From assembly GCF_002953255.1 (NCBI RefSeq), contig NZ_CP026498.1, positions 9,056,506-9,120,505 of the forward strand: a DNA stretch of 64,000 nt, given 5' to 3'. Shown piece by piece: positions 50,384 to 59,008 of this stretch. Made by a program: the position numbers and the translations under genes. Each line of letters starts with the position of its first letter. Within the stretch, counting starts at the first letter, position 1. The notes beneath the pieces were generated by a model. It saw only the letters and a list, made by a program, of their open reading frames with translations, had not been told where the DNA came from and searched no databases. Origin of the DNA: Streptomyces sp. CB01881 (GTDB lineage Bacteria; Actinomycetota; Actinomycetes; Streptomycetales; Streptomycetaceae).

Positions 50384-50492
50384 CGGGCGCGCGGGGTCAG
50401 CGGGGCAGGGGAAAGGCTCCGGTCTGCGGCGCAGGGGTGGTCGGCGGCGTGGGGTTGGTCGGCAGCGGTCATGGATGGGATCGTCGGGGGAC

Positions 50493-50571
50493 GTTGCCCA
50501 TCGGTGCAACCGTATTCGTGGCAACTGGCATGGTGGCAACTGACTTTGCGGCAAGCGCCGTTGCGGGAAGC
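50493..50571. promoter_or_regulatory. cluster of GTTGC/GCAAC half-sites
   Basis: Within 80 bp upstream of the MFS remnant lie two exact copies of GTGGCAACTG (50518-50527 and 50533-50542), with further GTTGC, GCAAC and GCGGCAAGCGCCGTTGC elements. They suggest binding sites for a repressor such as the neighbouring LacI protein. Sequence suggestion only. Confidence 0.4.
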
Positions 50572-50625
50572 GTCTTTGGGTGGGCCCCGCCCCTCGGACC
50601 ACCGGCCCCGGGAGGTTGCCCCGGG

Positions 50626-51657
50626 TCAGTCGCCCTCCGGCCGGCAGCCGCAGGAGCGGCGGACCACCAGGCGTGCGGGGAACGTGCGCGCACCCGCCGG
50701 GGTGGGCTGGTCGTCCGCCTGGGCCTTCAGGACCAGGTCGACGGCGGCGCGCGCCATCTCGTCCTGTGCGGCGGCCACGGTGGTGAGCGGTGGTCCGGCG
50801 ATGACGGCCTCGGCGATGTCGTCGAACGCGGCGACCGCGAGGTCCTCCGGGACCCGGATGCCCAGGTCGTCGGCGGCCCTGAGCAGGCCGATCGCCTGGT
50901 CGTCCGTCGCGCAGAAGACGGCGGACGGGCGGTCGGGGCGGCTCAGCAGTGCGCGGGCTTCGGCGTGCGCCCGGACCCGGTCGAACGGTGCGGTGGTGAG
51001 GCGCCCCTCGGCCGTCAGGCCGGCCTCGGCGAGGGCGGCGGCCCACCCGGCGGTCCGGGCGGTCACCGGGTCGTTCGGGCTGAGCGCGAACGTGCCGCCG
51101 AAGCAGTGCACCTCGGCGTGGCCGTGCGCCAGCAGGTGCCGCACCGCCTCCTGCGCCCCGCCCTCGTCGTCCGCGACGACGGCGACCCCGTTCGCGGTCT
51201 CCGCCCGGTGGTGCAGCAGCACGACGGGCGTGCCGTCGCCGGCCTCGATCCCGGCGGCCCCGGGGAGGGACGGGTCCTGTGTCACCAGGATCAGGCCGTC
51301 CACCTGCATCCCGAGGAACGCCCGGATGTAGTGGGCCTCGCGCTCGTCCGCGTAGTCCGAGTTCCCGATGAGCAGCAGCCGGCCGCGCTCCGCCGCCGCC
51401 TGCTCCACCATGTGCGCGAGCCCCGCGAAGAAGGGCTGCCGGGCGTCCGGGACGACCATGCCGATCAGGTCGGTCCGCCGACGGGCCATCGCCTGCGCGA
51501 CCCGGTTCGGCCGGTACCCGAGCTCCTCGACCGCCGCCAGGACGCGCGCCCGGGTCGCCGCGGCCACCGGCCGCGGGCCGTCGTTGATCACATAACTGAC
51601 AACCGCGGTAGACGTGCCCGCCGCCCTCGCCACATCGTCCCGCGTCACCCTCGCCAT
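50626..51657 (-). CDS. LacI family transcriptional regulator
   Basis: A 343-residue repressor. The N-terminal helix-turn-helix reads VTRDDVARAAGTSTAVVSYV with the hinge ATRARVLAAVEELGYRPNRV. The periplasmic-binding-like sensor runs to the RSCGC-containing end, which is usual in the family. The ATG at 51657 is chosen to place the helix-turn-helix at the very N terminus. Likely sugar-responsive. The truncated MFS gene lies downstream on the same strand. Confidence 0.9.
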   Translation of the reverse strand: MARVTRDDVARAAGTSTAVVSYVINDGPRPVAAATRARVLAAVEELGYRPNRVAQAMARRRTDLIGMVVPDARQPFFAGLAHMVEQAAAERGRLLLIGNSDYADEREAHYIRAFLGMQVDGLILVTQDPSLPGAAGIEAGDGTPVVLLHHRAETANGVAVVADDEGGAQEAVRHLLAHGHAEVHCFGGTFALSPNDPVTARTAGWAAALAEAGLTAEGRLTTAPFDRVRAHAEARALLSRPDRPSAVFCATDDQAIGLLRAADDLGIRVPEDLAVAAFDDIAEAVIAGPPLTTVAAAQDEMARAAVDLVLKAQADDQPTPAGARTFPARLVVRRSCGCRPEGD

Positions 51658-51732
51658 GCCCGCGAGCCTACACACCACCGGTGACAGGTCCGGCCGGAGA
51701 TCCGGGACACCCGGCAACCTTCCCGACCGCGG

Positions 51733-52596
51733 TCAGTACAGCTGGTCCGCCGTGACGTCCGCCGAGACGTCGAGCGCCCGCTTCGCCGTTTCCCCCCTCC
51801 TCGCCAGCAGGGTGAGCGTCAGTGCGTCGACCGCCGTCAGATGGGTGATGCGGCTGGCCGTGGTCTCCAGCCCGAAGACGAGGTCCTGGCCGCCGGCCAC
51901 GAGGGTGTGGGTGGCCACCTCGGTGAGGGGGGAGCGGGCGTAGCTGGTGAGGGCGATCACGGTCGCGCCGCAGTCGCGGGCGCGGCGGGCGATGTCGACC
52001 ACCGTCTGCGTCGCGCCGGTGTGGCTGACGGCCAGGCAGACCGCGGCGGGCGGAAGCTGGGCGGCGGCGAGCTGGGCGGTGAGCAGATCGGCGGGGGCGT
52101 CGACCAGGAGGCCGAGGGCGCGCAGCCGGTAGGCGGCGTCCAGGGCGACCGCTCCGGAGAGGCCGGCGCCGACGAGCAGGACGTGGCGGGCCTCGTCCAG
52201 CGCCTCGGCCGCCGCGCGCAGGTCGTCCGCCGTGAGGGTGGTGGCCATCCCGTCGAGCGCCTCGCGGGCGGCCCGGACGGTGTCGGCGAGTGCCCGGGCG
52301 GCCGGGTCCCGCTCGTCGGCGGGGGAGGGCGCGGGGGCCGGGGCCTGGCGGACGGCCGCGATCTTCAGCTCCTGGTAGCCGCGGAACCCGAGCCGCTGGC
52401 AGGCCCGGACCACGGACGAGGAGGCGGTGCCGGCCAGCTCGGCGACGTCGCTCACGCTCAGGTGGACCAGATCGGCGCCCCGGTCGAGGACGACCTGGGC
52501 GACGCGGGCCTCGGTGCCGCGCAGCTCCCCGAGGTGGGCGCGGATGTGGGCGGCCAGTTGGGATTCCAGGGGAGAAAATTCGGAACGGTCTTCCAT
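51733..52596 (-). CDS. RpiR/MurR family transcriptional regulator
   Basis: A 287-residue regulator. The N-terminal HTH_6 domain has RVAQVVLDRGADLVHLSVSD and GTASSSVVRACQRLGFRGYQ. The C-terminal SIS phosphosugar-binding domain has EARHVLLVGAGLSGAVALDA, VCLAVSHTGATQTVVDIARR and VIALTSYARSPLTEVA. Divergent from a DMT-type transporter gene with a TGGAA-N5-TTCCA palindrome between. Probably senses a phosphosugar. Confidence 0.9.
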   Translation of the reverse strand: MEDRSEFSPLESQLAAHIRAHLGELRGTEARVAQVVLDRGADLVHLSVSDVAELAGTASSSVVRACQRLGFRGYQELKIAAVRQAPAPAPSPADERDPAARALADTVRAAREALDGMATTLTADDLRAAAEALDEARHVLLVGAGLSGAVALDAAYRLRALGLLVDAPADLLTAQLAAAQLPPAAVCLAVSHTGATQTVVDIARRARDCGATVIALTSYARSPLTEVATHTLVAGGQDLVFGLETTASRITHLTAVDALTLTLLARRGETAKRALDVSADVTADQLY

Positions 52597-52611
52597 GAAT
52601 CTAGTGTAGCT

Positions 52612-52626
52612 TGGAATTCAGTTCCA
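52612..52626. promoter_or_regulatory. operator-like palindrome TGGAA-TTCAG-TTCCA
   Basis: A 15-bp inverted repeat in the 54-bp gap between the divergent RpiR and EamA genes; AT-richer than its surroundings. Best candidate for the RpiR site. Confidence 0.6.
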
Positions 52627-52650
52627 GACCTGCTGGAGGGGAGCTTTGCC

Positions 52651-53538
52651 ATGCCTGAAACCGCGCTCGCGCTGCCGGGCGGCGGGGCGGCGGCGTCCGT
52701 GCCCGTCGCCGTACTCGCCGCGGCGGTCCTGCACGCCGTCTGGAACGGGCTGGCCCACCGGATCCAGGACAAGCTGGTCGGCTTCGCCCTGATCAACCTC
52801 GCCTACACGGCCTGTGCGGTGGTCCTGGTCGCGCTCAACCCGCTGCCGGCCGCGGAGTCCTGGCCGTTCCTCCTGGCCTCGGTGACGATGCAGGTGACGT
52901 CCCAGGTCCTGCTCCTCCGCGCCTACCAGCTCGGGGACTTCGGGCAGATGTACCCGATCGCCCGCGGCTCGGCACCGCTGCTGGTGGCGCTGCTCTCGGT
53001 GACGGTGCTCGGGCAGGGGCTCGGCGGCGGGGAACTGCTCGGCGTCCTGGTGATCTCCTGCGGCCTGATCGGGCTCGCCTTCGCCAAGGGGATACCCGGG
53101 CGGGCGCAGCTGCCCGCCCTCGGGGCGGCCGCCGGTACCGGCGTGATGATCGCCGCGTACACGGTGTCGGACGGCAGCGGTGTGCGGCACGCCGGGACGG
53201 TCGGCGGCTACGTCGCCTGGCTCTTCCTGCTGCAGGGGCCGGTCCTGGCCCTGATCGCCTGGATGCGGCGCGGCCGGAGTCTCCTGGCCGGGTGCCGCGG
53301 CTCGGTGGTGCCGTTCGGGATCGTCGGCGGGGTGCTCTCGCTGACCGCCTACGGGCTGGTGGTCTGGGCGCAGTCCCGGGGGAACCTCGCCACCATTGCC
53401 GCTCTGCGGGAGACGAGCATCGTCATCGCGGCGGTGATAGCCACGGTGGTCTTCCGCGAGCGCCTCGGCCGGCTGCGGATGACCGCCAGTGTCACCGTCC
53501 TGGCCGGGATCGTCGTCCTGGAGCTCGCCCGCCCGTGA
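52651..53538 (+). CDS. EamA/DMT family transporter
   Basis: A 295-residue transporter with ten hydrophobic helices in two EamA repeats (VTMQVTSQVLLLRAYQLGDF and GNLATIAALRETSIVIAAVI mark equivalent positions). GGAGGGGAGC precedes the ATG. Divergent from an RpiR-type regulator, so it probably exports or imports a sugar-related metabolite. Confidence 0.87.
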   Translation: MPETALALPGGGAAASVPVAVLAAAVLHAVWNGLAHRIQDKLVGFALINLAYTACAVVLVALNPLPAAESWPFLLASVTMQVTSQVLLLRAYQLGDFGQMYPIARGSAPLLVALLSVTVLGQGLGGGELLGVLVISCGLIGLAFAKGIPGRAQLPALGAAAGTGVMIAAYTVSDGSGVRHAGTVGGYVAWLFLLQGPVLALIAWMRRGRSLLAGCRGSVVPFGIVGGVLSLTAYGLVVWAQSRGNLATIAALRETSIVIAAVIATVVFRERLGRLRMTASVTVLAGIVVLELARP

Positions 53539-53566
53539 CGCCGGGCCACCTCCCGGGTGGCGCTGC

Positions 53567-54421
53567 TCAGGGGACGATCACCGACAGCAAGGAATGGTCC
53601 AGTCGGAAGCCGAGCGCCTCGTACACGCGACGGGCGGGGTTGCCCTCGGACACCGCGAGGCCGACCCGCTCGGATCCGGCCGCGGCGAGGCCGGCCAGTG
53701 AGCGGCGCAGCAGGTCGCGACCGAGGCTGGGGCAGCTGTGTTCGGGGTGCCGGAAGACGTTCGCGACCCAGGGCACGCCCTCGAAGTGGTTCAGGACGAC
53801 ACCGGCGACGACCCGGTCGTCGCTGTCCACCGCCAGGGTCGCGGCCGGCAGCACCGGCCCGATGAGGCGGCCGGAGAGGAGGAGTCGCAGCTCCTCCTCG
53901 CGACCCGGCCGGTGGTCGGGATGCGCCGGGCCGTAGGCGGCGAGACAGGCGGGCAGCACCTCCTCGGCGTCACGGTCGCACGGCACCGCGCGGAGCCCGT
54001 CCCGCAGCGGGGTCCGCGCCCACGCGGCCCAGCCGGTGGAAGGGGGATCGCCGGCGAGGTCCCGGTACATGGTGTGGCCGTGCCGGAGCGCGGTTGCGCC
54101 ACGGCGGAGCAGCTGCTCGCCGAACTCGACGGAACCGGAGACCACCCAGCCGGACATGGACGACAGCACGAACTCCACCGGATCGGCGGCGCTGACGACG
54201 CCGCCCCCGATCTCGGCCCCGATCTCGCCCGGGGTCGACACCGTCAGCAGGTCGGCCCAGGGCCGCCCCTCCCGTTCACCCCGTACGAACCGCACCACAG
54301 GAAGGCCGTCGATGTCCCGTCCGAACTCCCAGTCGGTTTCCTTCTCCGTCACGCCGTCCGTCCGATCGTCGAGGGTCAAGGTCCACCCGCCATGCTCGGC
54401 GGGCAGCCGTCCCGGAATCAA
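53567..54421 (-). CDS. GNAT family N-acetyltransferase with N-terminal extension
   Basis: A 284-residue protein. The C-terminal third is the acetyltransferase: VVAGVVLNHFEGVPWVANVF, SLGRDLLRRSLAGLAAAGSE and LAVSEGNPARRVYEALGFR. The first 150 residues resemble the N-terminal region of longer actinobacterial GNATs without a known function. The start is uncertain: a TTG at 54421 gives the longest frame, and the GTG at 54352 is an alternative. Convergent with the EamA gene. Confidence 0.72.
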   Translation of the reverse strand: MIPGRLPAEHGGWTLTLDDRTDGVTEKETDWEFGRDIDGLPVVRFVRGEREGRPWADLLTVSTPGEIGAEIGGGVVSAADPVEFVLSSMSGWVVSGSVEFGEQLLRRGATALRHGHTMYRDLAGDPPSTGWAAWARTPLRDGLRAVPCDRDAEEVLPACLAAYGPAHPDHRPGREEELRLLLSGRLIGPVLPAATLAVDSDDRVVAGVVLNHFEGVPWVANVFRHPEHSCPSLGRDLLRRSLAGLAAAGSERVGLAVSEGNPARRVYEALGFRLDHSLLSVIVP

Positions 54422-54852
54422 CAGGATGACCCGCCCGGGCCGTTACCGGGCAGGTCGAGGAAGCCGAAGCCGCGAACGGGAGCCGCGGTGGCGCACCGGG
54501 GCTTCCGGCGGACCCCGGAGGCGAAGGCTTCGCGCAGCAGCACGGTGAGGCCGCTGCGCGGGGGCGCCTCCAAGGCGGCGTCCAGCGTGTCGGGCGGGGT
54601 CTCGTCCCACCGGACGCCCGGCGCGCCGGCGCCGGCGCCGGCGCCGAGGTGGATGCCGGCCCCCTCGGCGCGCGGCCCGCCCCTCGCCGAGCTGCGCCCC
54701 ACCGCCCTGCGCCTCGCCGAACCGTGCCCCGCCGACCAGTACCCCGCCGAACCGTGCCCCGCCGACCAGTACCCCGCCGTCCTGCGTCCGCCGAACCGTG
54801 CCGGCGCGATGTCGGACACCCGCTGACCTACACGCTCCCTAGCCTCGGCCGC
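54422..54852. other. 431-bp repeat-rich gap
   Basis: No supported gene. A perfect 30-bp unit (starting GCCGAACCGTGCCCCGCCGA) is repeated twice at 54716-54775 with degenerate pieces on both sides, and GCCGGC runs lie near 54625. The epoxide hydrolase promoter should be near 54830, where CTACACGCTCCCTAGCCT reads as a weak -10 region. Confidence 0.5.
54716..54775. repeat. 30-bp perfect tandem repeat
   Basis: Two identical 30-bp units back to back, followed by a partial third. Recent slippage. Confidence 0.8.
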
Positions 54853-55992
54853 ATGGAGAAGATCACCCCATTCCGCCTCGACTTCCCGCAGGTCGAACTG
54901 GACGACCTCCGGCTCCGTCTTGCCCGCACCCGCTGGCCCGACGAACTGCCGGGCGTGGGCTGGGAGTACGGGGTCGCGCTGCCGTACCTGCGGGAGCTCG
55001 CCGCGTACTGGGCGGAGGGCTACGACTGGCGAGTGCACGAGGCGCGGCTGAACGAGCTGCCGCAGTTCACCACCGTCGTGGACGGGCAGCACCTGCACTT
55101 CCTGCACGTCCGGTCCCCGGAGCCGGGCGCGATCCCGCTGATCCTCACCCACGGCTGGCCGAGCACCGTGCACGACTTCGACCGGATCATCGGCCCGCTC
55201 ACCGACCCCCGGGCCCACGGGGGCGATCCGGCGGACGCGTTCCACGTCGTGGCGCCCTCGCTGCCCGGCTTCGCGTACTCGGGGCCGACCCGGGAGACCG
55301 GCTGGGGCACCCGGCGGATCGCCCGGCCCTGGGCCGAGCTGATGAGCCGCCTCGGCTACCGGCACTACGGAGCCCAGGGAGGCGACTTCGGCGCCATCGT
55401 CTCGCCCGAACTGGGCCGCGTCGCCCCGGACGACGTGCTCGGCGTGCACCTCAACGCGCCGCCGAACGCGTCGTCCCCGGTCGACCCGGCCGAACTCGAC
55501 CTGCTCACGGCGGCCGAGCGCGAGCGGGCGGCGGAGAACCGGCGCTGGTGGTACGCCCACTCCGGATACGCCACCCAGATGGCGACCCGTCCGCAGACCG
55601 TCGGCTACGCGCTCAACGACTCCCCGGTGGGCCAACTCGCGTGGAACCTCGGATGGTTCGTCGACCACGACCCGACCGCGACCCGCCAGCCGCTGCCCTC
55701 CCGGGATGCGGTGCTGACCAACGTCACGGCCTTCTGGCTCACCGGCACCGCCGCTTCCGCTGCCCGCCTCTACCGCGAGATCGCCGCCGACGGCTGGGGC
55801 CGCCCGGCACCGTCCGGAGTACCCACCGGCGTGGCCCGCTTCCTCGGCGACCGGGTGATCCACGGCCTGGCGGAGTTGTCCAACACCATCACCCACTGGT
55901 CCGAGTTCGACACCGGCGGCCACTTCGCCTCCCTCCAGGCCCCCGACCTCCTCGTCACCGACATCCGGGCCTTCTTCCGCGCCCTCCGCTGA
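54853..55992 (+). CDS. epoxide hydrolase (microsomal type, EHN domain)
   Basis: A 379-residue enzyme. The N-terminal EHN segment starts MEKITPFRLDFPQVELDDLR and includes ELPGVGWEYGVALPYL. The alpha/beta core has the oxyanion HGWP at 100-103, the nucleophile Asp178 in GAQGGDFGA, and the C-terminal GGHFASLQAPDLL that supplies the catalytic His. Opens epoxides to diols via a covalent ester. Stands alone. Substrate unknown; the type also occurs in natural-product tailoring and detoxification. Confidence 0.92.
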   Translation: MEKITPFRLDFPQVELDDLRLRLARTRWPDELPGVGWEYGVALPYLRELAAYWAEGYDWRVHEARLNELPQFTTVVDGQHLHFLHVRSPEPGAIPLILTHGWPSTVHDFDRIIGPLTDPRAHGGDPADAFHVVAPSLPGFAYSGPTRETGWGTRRIARPWAELMSRLGYRHYGAQGGDFGAIVSPELGRVAPDDVLGVHLNAPPNASSPVDPAELDLLTAAERERAAENRRWWYAHSGYATQMATRPQTVGYALNDSPVGQLAWNLGWFVDHDPTATRQPLPSRDAVLTNVTAFWLTGTAASAARLYREIAADGWGRPAPSGVPTGVARFLGDRVIHGLAELSNTITHWSEFDTGGHFASLQAPDLLVTDIRAFFRALR

Positions 55993-56022
55993 TCACGACA
56001 GGGCCGGGTGGGGCAAGGCAGA

Positions 56023-56072
56023 GCAGAGCAAAGCCGGGCAGAGCAAAGCCGGGCAGAGCCGGGCAGGGCAGG
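56023..56072. repeat. 15-bp tandem repeat
   Basis: GCAGAGCAAAGCCGG occurs twice exactly (56023, 56038) with shortened GCAGAGCCGG and GCAGG echoes after it, in the gap between convergent genes. Confidence 0.75.
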
Positions 56073-56120
56073 GCGCGGCCGGCCGAGCCCGGCAGCAGAG
56101 CCGATCTGGTGCGTTCGGCC

Positions 56121-57215
56121 TCAGCCGACCACCGCCGCCCGGACACAGAGCACGTCCGGCAGGTGGGAGATCAGCAGGGACCAGCTCTCGCCCTCGTCGG
56201 GACTGCCGTAGACGTCGCCGTTGCGGTTGCCGAAGTAGATGCCGGCCGGGTCGGCGTCATCGGTGCGGAGTGCGTCGCGGAGCACGACACCGTAGTGGTC
56301 CTCGCCGGGGAGGCCCTTGCTGAGCGGATGCCAGCTGTCGCCGCCGTCGTCGGTGCGGAAGACACGGCAGCGGCGGTCCGGCGGGATGCGGTCGTCGGCC
56401 CCACCGAGGGGGAAGAGGTAGGCGGTGTCGGCCCGGCGCGGGTGGGCGGCGACGGCGAAACCGAAGTCGGCGGGCAGGCCGTCGGTGACGAACTGCCAGC
56501 TGAGGCCCGTGTCGTCACTGCGGTAGACGCCGCCGTGGTTCTGCAGGTAGAGGCGGTCGGGGTTGACGGCGTCCCGGGCGATCTTGTGCACGCACTGGCC
56601 GAACTCGGGGTACTGGTTCTCCTCGGGGAGGAACTCGGCGCGCAGGCCGGTGTTGGACGGTTCCCAGGTGCCGCCGCCGTCCTTGCTGCGGTAGACGCCC
56701 CCGCTGGAGACGGCGACCAGCAGCCGTTCGGCGTCGCGCGGGTCGGTGAGGATGGTGTGCAGGCCCTGGCCGCCGTAGCCGGCGCCCCACTCGGTGCGCT
56801 GCGGATGGGCCCAGAGCGACTCGACCAGGGCGAAGGTGTCGCCGCCGTCCTCGGAGCGGAACAGCGCGGCCGGTTCGGTTCCGGCGTAGACGACTCCGGG
56901 TGCCTCGTCACCGGCGGGCTGGAGCTGCCAGACCCGGGTGAGCGAGGCGCCGGTGTGCTCGGGGAAGCGGATGGCGGGCTTGGGCGGTTCGGACCAGCTC
57001 GCGCCGAGGTCGTCCGAGCGCCAGACCGACGGGCCCCAGTGGCTGCTGTCGGCGCCGGCCAACAGCCGGACCCGGCCCGCCCGGCGGTCGATCGAGACGG
57101 AGTAGATCGCGTTCATCGGGAAGTGCGGCCCACTGAACTCCCAGCTCAGCCGGTCGCGACTGCGGCCGAGAAAGAGGCCTTTCTCGGTTCCGACGGCCAA
57201 CAGCACCTCGGTCAT
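56121..57215 (-). CDS. BNR/sialidase-like repeat (beta-propeller) protein
   Basis: A 364-residue propeller protein. Asp-box motifs recur: SVWRSDDLGASWSE, ALFRSEDGGDTFAL, GVYRSKDGGGTWEP, GVYRSDDTGLSWQF, CRVFRTDDGGDSWHP and DVYGSPDEGESWSL. Such proteins are related to sialidases and photosystem assembly factor-like proteins, but the sialidase catalytic residues are not evident and the common actinobacterial version is annotated as an exo-alpha-sialidase-like or WD40-type protein. No signal peptide. Function unknown. Confidence 0.82.
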   Translation of the reverse strand: MTEVLLAVGTEKGLFLGRSRDRLSWEFSGPHFPMNAIYSVSIDRRAGRVRLLAGADSSHWGPSVWRSDDLGASWSEPPKPAIRFPEHTGASLTRVWQLQPAGDEAPGVVYAGTEPAALFRSEDGGDTFALVESLWAHPQRTEWGAGYGGQGLHTILTDPRDAERLLVAVSSGGVYRSKDGGGTWEPSNTGLRAEFLPEENQYPEFGQCVHKIARDAVNPDRLYLQNHGGVYRSDDTGLSWQFVTDGLPADFGFAVAAHPRRADTAYLFPLGGADDRIPPDRRCRVFRTDDGGDSWHPLSKGLPGEDHYGVVLRDALRTDDADPAGIYFGNRNGDVYGSPDEGESWSLLISHLPDVLCVRAAVVG

Positions 57216-57451
57216 GCCACACACCACCTGGTCGGCGAAACGGCCCCCGGGACACCCCTCCACCGGCCAGTGTCCCGCCGTCCCCCCGGGGTCACATCTC
57301 GCCGCGCCGGTACGCGCCGGTACGCGCGTGTGCGCGCGGTTGTGCGCCTGCACGCGCCTGCACGCGCCTGCATGCTCCTGTACGCGCCGACCCGTCCGAC
57401 GCGGCGAGAGGCCCCGAGCCGCCGGCCTCGGGGCCCCGGGCTCCGCCTCCT
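57216..57451. repeat. low-complexity gap with GCACGCGCCT repeats
   Basis: Between two same-strand genes. About 57305-57395 consists of TACGCGCCGG and CCTGCACGCG units repeated several times in alternating purine-pyrimidine style. No gene is supported. Confidence 0.55.
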
Positions 57452-59008
57452 TCAGCCCCGGCAGCCCTCCAGCAGCCGCAGCCAGACCTCGCTGATCGTG
57501 GGGTACGCGGGAACGGCGTGCCAGAGCCGGTCGATCGGCACCTCGCCGACCACCGCCACGGTGGCCGAGTGCAGCAGCTCCGCGACCCCGGGGCCGACGA
57601 AGCAGGCACCCACCAGCACCTCCCGGTCCAGGTCGAAGACGACCCGGGCCTTCCCCCGGTAGTCGTCGCCGTACAGCGAGGCGCCGGCGACGGCGCCGAG
57701 GTCGTGGTCGACCGCCTTGACCCGCAGGCCCTGCCGTTCGGCGGCGTCCAGGGTGAGGCCGATGGCCGCCACCTCCGGTTCGGTGAAGACGACCTGCGGC
57801 GCACCGGCGCTGTCGGCGGACGCGGCATGTGCGCCCCAGCGGGAGGTGTCCAGCGGCAGCCCCTGGGCGCGTGCCACGATCGTCGCGCCCGTGATCCGCG
57901 CCTGGTACTTGCCCTGGTGGGTGAGCAGCGCACGGTGGTTGACGTCTCCCGCCGCGTACAGCCAGGCGCCACCCGGGCCGGCCACGCCGCCCGGGCCACC
58001 TACGTCACCCGGGTCGGCCACGTCACCCGGGCCGGCCACGCCGAGCACCGTGCAGCTGTCGTCCACCTCCAGCCAGGTGCCGGGCTTGAGGCCGACCTGT
58101 TCCAGCCCGATGTCCGCGGTGCGCGGTGCCCGGCCGGTGGCGTACAGGACCTCGTCGGCGGTGAGGCGCTCACCGTCCGCCAGCACCAGCGTGACCCGGG
58201 AGTCGTCCGACCCGCCGGAGCCGTCCGACGCGCCCGACACGTCCGCACGCTCCAGTGAGGCGACCGAGACCCCGAACCGTACGTCCACCCCGGCCGCCCG
58301 CAGGCCCTCCGCGACCAGCTCGCCCGCGAACGGCTCCATCCGCGGCAGCAGCGCGTCGCCGCGCACGAGCAGCACCACCTCGGAGCCGAGCGCCCGCCAG
58401 GCGGTGGCCATCTCGACACCGACCACCCCGCCGCCGATCACCGCCAGCCGCCCGGGCACGGTGGGCGAACCGGTGGCCTCGCGGTTGGTCCAGGGCCGGG
58501 CCTCGACAAGCCCGGGCACGCCCTCCGGCAGTACCGGGCGGCTGCCGGTGCAGACGGCCACGGCGTGCCGGGCGGTGAGCAACCGCTCGGTGCCGTCCTC
58601 GGCCTCGACGGTGACCGCCCGGACCCCGGCCAGCCGGCCGTGGCCGCGGACCAGGTCGATGCCGGTGTCACGCAGCCACTGCACCTGGCCGTCGTCCTGC
58701 CAGTGCGAGGTGAACGAGTCGCGCCGGGCCAGCACCGCGGCCGGGTCCAGCGCACCGCCGCCGACGGCCTCGCGGGAGCCGGCCACCGCGCGGGCGCCGG
58801 CCAGCGCGGCCACCGGGCGCAGCAGCGCCTTGCTCGGCATGCAGGCCCAGTACGAACACTCGCCGCCGACCAGTTCGGCCTCCACGATCACGGTGCGCAG
58901 GCCGGCGGCGGCGGTCCGGTCGGCCACGTTCTCGCCGGTGGGGCCGGCGCCCACCACGATGACGTCGTACTCCTCGGGCGCGGCCGAGGCGGAAGGAGTG
59001 GTCGTCAT
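57452..59008 (-). CDS. pyridine nucleotide-disulfide oxidoreductase family flavoprotein (Lpd/MerA-like)
   Basis: A 518-residue FAD/NAD(P) enzyme. FAD-binding VVGAGPTGENVADRTAAAGL opens it; the redox-active pair Cys51/Cys56 is in GGECSYWACMPSK; the NAD(P) fold starts RLAVIGGGVVGVEMATAW; YATGRAPRT and YAAGDVNHRALLTHQGKYQA follow. At the C terminus the base-Glu motif reads AYPTISEVW, where lipoamide dehydrogenases have AHPTLSE; the usual catalytic His is Tyr, so chemistry may differ. A collagen-like Gly/Pro repeat interrupts the sequence near residue 345. Its ATG overlaps the OsmC stop, so the two are translated together. Confidence 0.87.
   Translation of the reverse strand: MTTTPSASAAPEEYDVIVVGAGPTGENVADRTAAAGLRTVIVEAELVGGECSYWACMPSKALLRPVAALAGARAVAGSREAVGGGALDPAAVLARRDSFTSHWQDDGQVQWLRDTGIDLVRGHGRLAGVRAVTVEAEDGTERLLTARHAVAVCTGSRPVLPEGVPGLVEARPWTNREATGSPTVPGRLAVIGGGVVGVEMATAWRALGSEVVLLVRGDALLPRMEPFAGELVAEGLRAAGVDVRFGVSVASLERADVSGASDGSGGSDDSRVTLVLADGERLTADEVLYATGRAPRTADIGLEQVGLKPGTWLEVDDSCTVLGVAGPGDVADPGDVGGPGGVAGPGGAWLYAAGDVNHRALLTHQGKYQARITGATIVARAQGLPLDTSRWGAHAASADSAGAPQVVFTEPEVAAIGLTLDAAERQGLRVKAVDHDLGAVAGASLYGDDYRGKARVVFDLDREVLVGACFVGPGVAELLHSATVAVVGEVPIDRLWHAVPAYPTISEVWLRLLEGCRG

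Noticed and set aside
53567..54421. Possible fusion of two separate genes in the long GNAT protein
   Set aside because: The frame is continuous and similar long N-terminal extensions occur in actinobacterial GNATs; no break is visible.
57305..57395. Alternating CG/CA repeats considered as a CRISPR-like or regulatory array
   Set aside because: Units are short, irregular and without unique spacers; simple slippage repeat.
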